Source of the DNA: a bacterium | GTDB taxonomy: Bacteria > Bacillota > Clostridia > Oscillospirales > Acutalibacteraceae | Assembly (NCBI GenBank): GCA_020626545.1 | Contig: JAHKZS010000045.1 | Span: 1-8,069, forward strand | Length of the DNA stretch: 8,069 nt | Direction of reading: 5' to 3' | Shown: one piece after another, positions 7,378-8,069 of the stretch | Layout of the letters: each line of letters starts with the position of its first letter | Numbering within the stretch: position 1 is the first letter of the stretch | Notes under the pieces: model-generated | Databases searched by the model: none | What the model saw: the letters and a program-made list of their open reading frames with translations, nothing else | What the model was told of the DNA's origin: nothing | Program-made: the position numbers and the translations under genes

Positions 7378-7838
7378 GTTCAGATACTATAAAAACTGTA
7401 GCTAAAAACAAAAAAGCCTATCACGATTACTTTATCGAGGAAACCTTTGAGGCCGGTATTGAGCTCAAAGGCTCGGAAGTAAAGTCAATCCGCGCGGGCA
7501 GAGTTAACCTTAAAGACAGTTGGTGTTCGATAGTTAAGGGCGAAATTTTCGTAAACGGACTTCATATTTCGGTTTATGAACAGGGCGCTGTTTGGTGTAA
7601 AGATCCGCTGAGGGTTCGAAAGCTTTTAATGCATAAGAAAGAAATTATGAAGCTTTTCGGACAAACTCAACAGCAGGGATACTCAATTATACCGCTGAGC
7701 GTTTATTTTAAAGGCAATAATATTAAGCTGTCTATCGGACTTTGTAAAGGTAAAAAGCTCTACGATAAGCGCGACGATATGGCGAGAAAATCCGCTAAGC
7801 GCGCAATCGAGCGCGAGTTAAAGGAAAGATATAGATAA
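7374..7838 (+). CDS. smpB: SsrA-binding protein SmpB
   Basis: SmpB binds the tRNA-like domain of tmRNA and delivers it to ribosomes stalled on broken mRNA. The 154 residues fit the family. Conserved elements are [20 protein letters not shown] (12-31), [17 protein letters not shown] (33-49), [23 protein letters not shown], and the GKKLYDKR motif followed by a basic tail ([16 protein letters not shown]) that enters the empty mRNA channel in homologues. The start is a TTG at 7374 that overlaps the recR stop (TTGA), with AGGA (7363-7366) 7 bases upstream. There is no other suitable in-frame start near the N-terminus. Coupling to recR is inferred. The partner RNA gene ssrA follows 38 bases later. 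Confidence 0.96.
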   Translation: MSSDTIKTVAKNKKAYHDYFIEETFEAGIELKGSEVKSIRAGRVNLKDSWCSIVKGEIFVNGLHISVYEQGAVWCKDPLRVRKLLMHKKEIMKLFGQTQQQGYSIIPLSVYFKGNNIKLSIGLCKGKKLYDKRDDMARKSAKRAIERELKERYR

Positions 7839-7869
7839 GTTGTAGTTCATATCCCATAACTATCAACTT
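7837..7869 (+). other. Bulged hairpin between smpB and ssrA
   Basis: AAGTTGTAGTT (7837-7847) pairs with AACTATCAACTT (7858-7869): 6 pairs, a one-base bulge, then 5 pairs, with a 10-base loop. It begins on the smpB stop codon and ends 7 bases before the mature 5' end of tmRNA. The bases after it are A-rich rather than U-rich, so it is not a standard terminator. It may be a processing signal for a smpB-ssrA co-transcript or chance symmetry. Confidence 0.45.
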
Positions 7870-7876
7870 AATAAAT

Positions 7877-8069
7877 GGGGATGTAAAGGTTTCGACGGGG
7901 ATTTTGAACCTTGGTAAGCGAGTAGCGGTGTGGAACCGCTATAAAATCCACAATTTTTAAAATAACTGACAAAAATAAAGTTGCATTAGCAGCTTGATTT
8001 AAGCTGCTTGTCCTGCCGTTGAGTACCACGGCTTCGGCAAGGGCATCGATTTAGTGGTAAATGTGAACC
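7877..8069 (+). ncRNA. ssrA: Transfer-messenger RNA (tmRNA), 3' part cut by the window end
   Basis: tmRNA rescues stalled ribosomes and adds a degradation tag. The 5' end GGGGATGTAAAGGTTTCGAC (7877-7896) is the conserved acceptor and D-arm region. Pseudoknot 1 is visible: stem AGCGGT/ACCGCT (7924-7929/7935-7940) with loop GTGGA (7930-7934) pairing to TCCAC (7947-7951). The tag reading frame begins at RNA position 92 (7968), close to the E. coli position. A hairpin AGCAGCTT/AAGCTGCT (7988-7995/8001-8008) holds the tag stop codon. A second pseudoknot pairs TGCCG/CGGCA (8014-8018/8035-8039) and TACCAC/GTGGTA (8024-8029/8054-8059). The remaining pseudoknots and the tRNA-like 3' end lie outside the window. 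No clear promoter was found upstream. Confidence 0.95.
7968..7997 (+). other. tmRNA tag-peptide reading frame (DKNKVALAA)
   Basis: Within ssrA the frame GAC to TGA (7968-7997) encodes DKNKVALAA, ending in the canonical ALAA proteolysis signal. The preceding bases ATAACT match the usual context just before the resume codon in Firmicute tmRNAs. The first codon is therefore Asp (GAC) rather than the commoner Ala codon, and the tag contains two lysines. The boundary of the first codon is inferred from context. Confidence 0.8.

Overview
The window reads as ordinary low-GC Clostridia chromosome, most likely an Oscillospiraceae/Ruminococcaceae-type gut Firmicute. This is inferred from the protein styles (IlvC with a short class I fold, EbfC starting MKARLPKGYG), the Firmicute order ffs-dnaX-ebfC-recR, the strong AGGAGG-type ribosome binding sites and the use of TTG starts. 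No species can be named from the sequence alone.

Layout. Positions 1-51 are the last 16 codons of an unidentified gene, closed by an intrinsic terminator at about 70-106. A sigma-A-type promoter (129-157) then drives ilvB-ilvN-ilvC (211-3421): the catalytic and regulatory subunits of acetohydroxyacid synthase and the ketol-acid reductoisomerase, which are the first two steps of branched-chain amino acid synthesis. A strong hairpin terminator (3441-3470) ends the operon. Next is an AT-rich minus-strand islet (3469-4310) encoding a DUF5684-like membrane protein, a 25-codon small ORF with a near-ideal ribosome binding site, and a 103-aa hydrophobic protein. It is transcribed from its own promoter (4336-4364). 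That promoter diverges from the promoter of ffs, the SRP RNA gene (4437-4618); a 25-bp tandem duplication covers the minus-strand -35 box and most of the DNA between the two promoters. Beyond ffs is a tight plus-strand information-processing cluster: dnaX (clamp-loader tau), ebfC/ybaB (nucleoid protein), recR (recombinational repair), smpB and ssrA (trans-translation). The ssrA gene runs off the right edge.

How the genes work together. IlvB and IlvN form one enzyme whose product is the IlvC substrate. DnaX, EbfC and RecR are a conserved replication/repair cluster. SmpB and tmRNA together rescue stalled ribosomes. The ffs RNA serves co-translational membrane targeting.

Most of the window is conserved core genome. 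The parts least explained by known biology are the AT-rich membrane-protein islet with its overlapping small ORF, the tandem duplications at 3408-3435 and 4344-4393, and the tmRNA tag that starts with an Asp codon. I do not see CRISPR arrays, insertion sequences, tRNA or rRNA genes, or a clearly new multi-gene defence or metabolic system.
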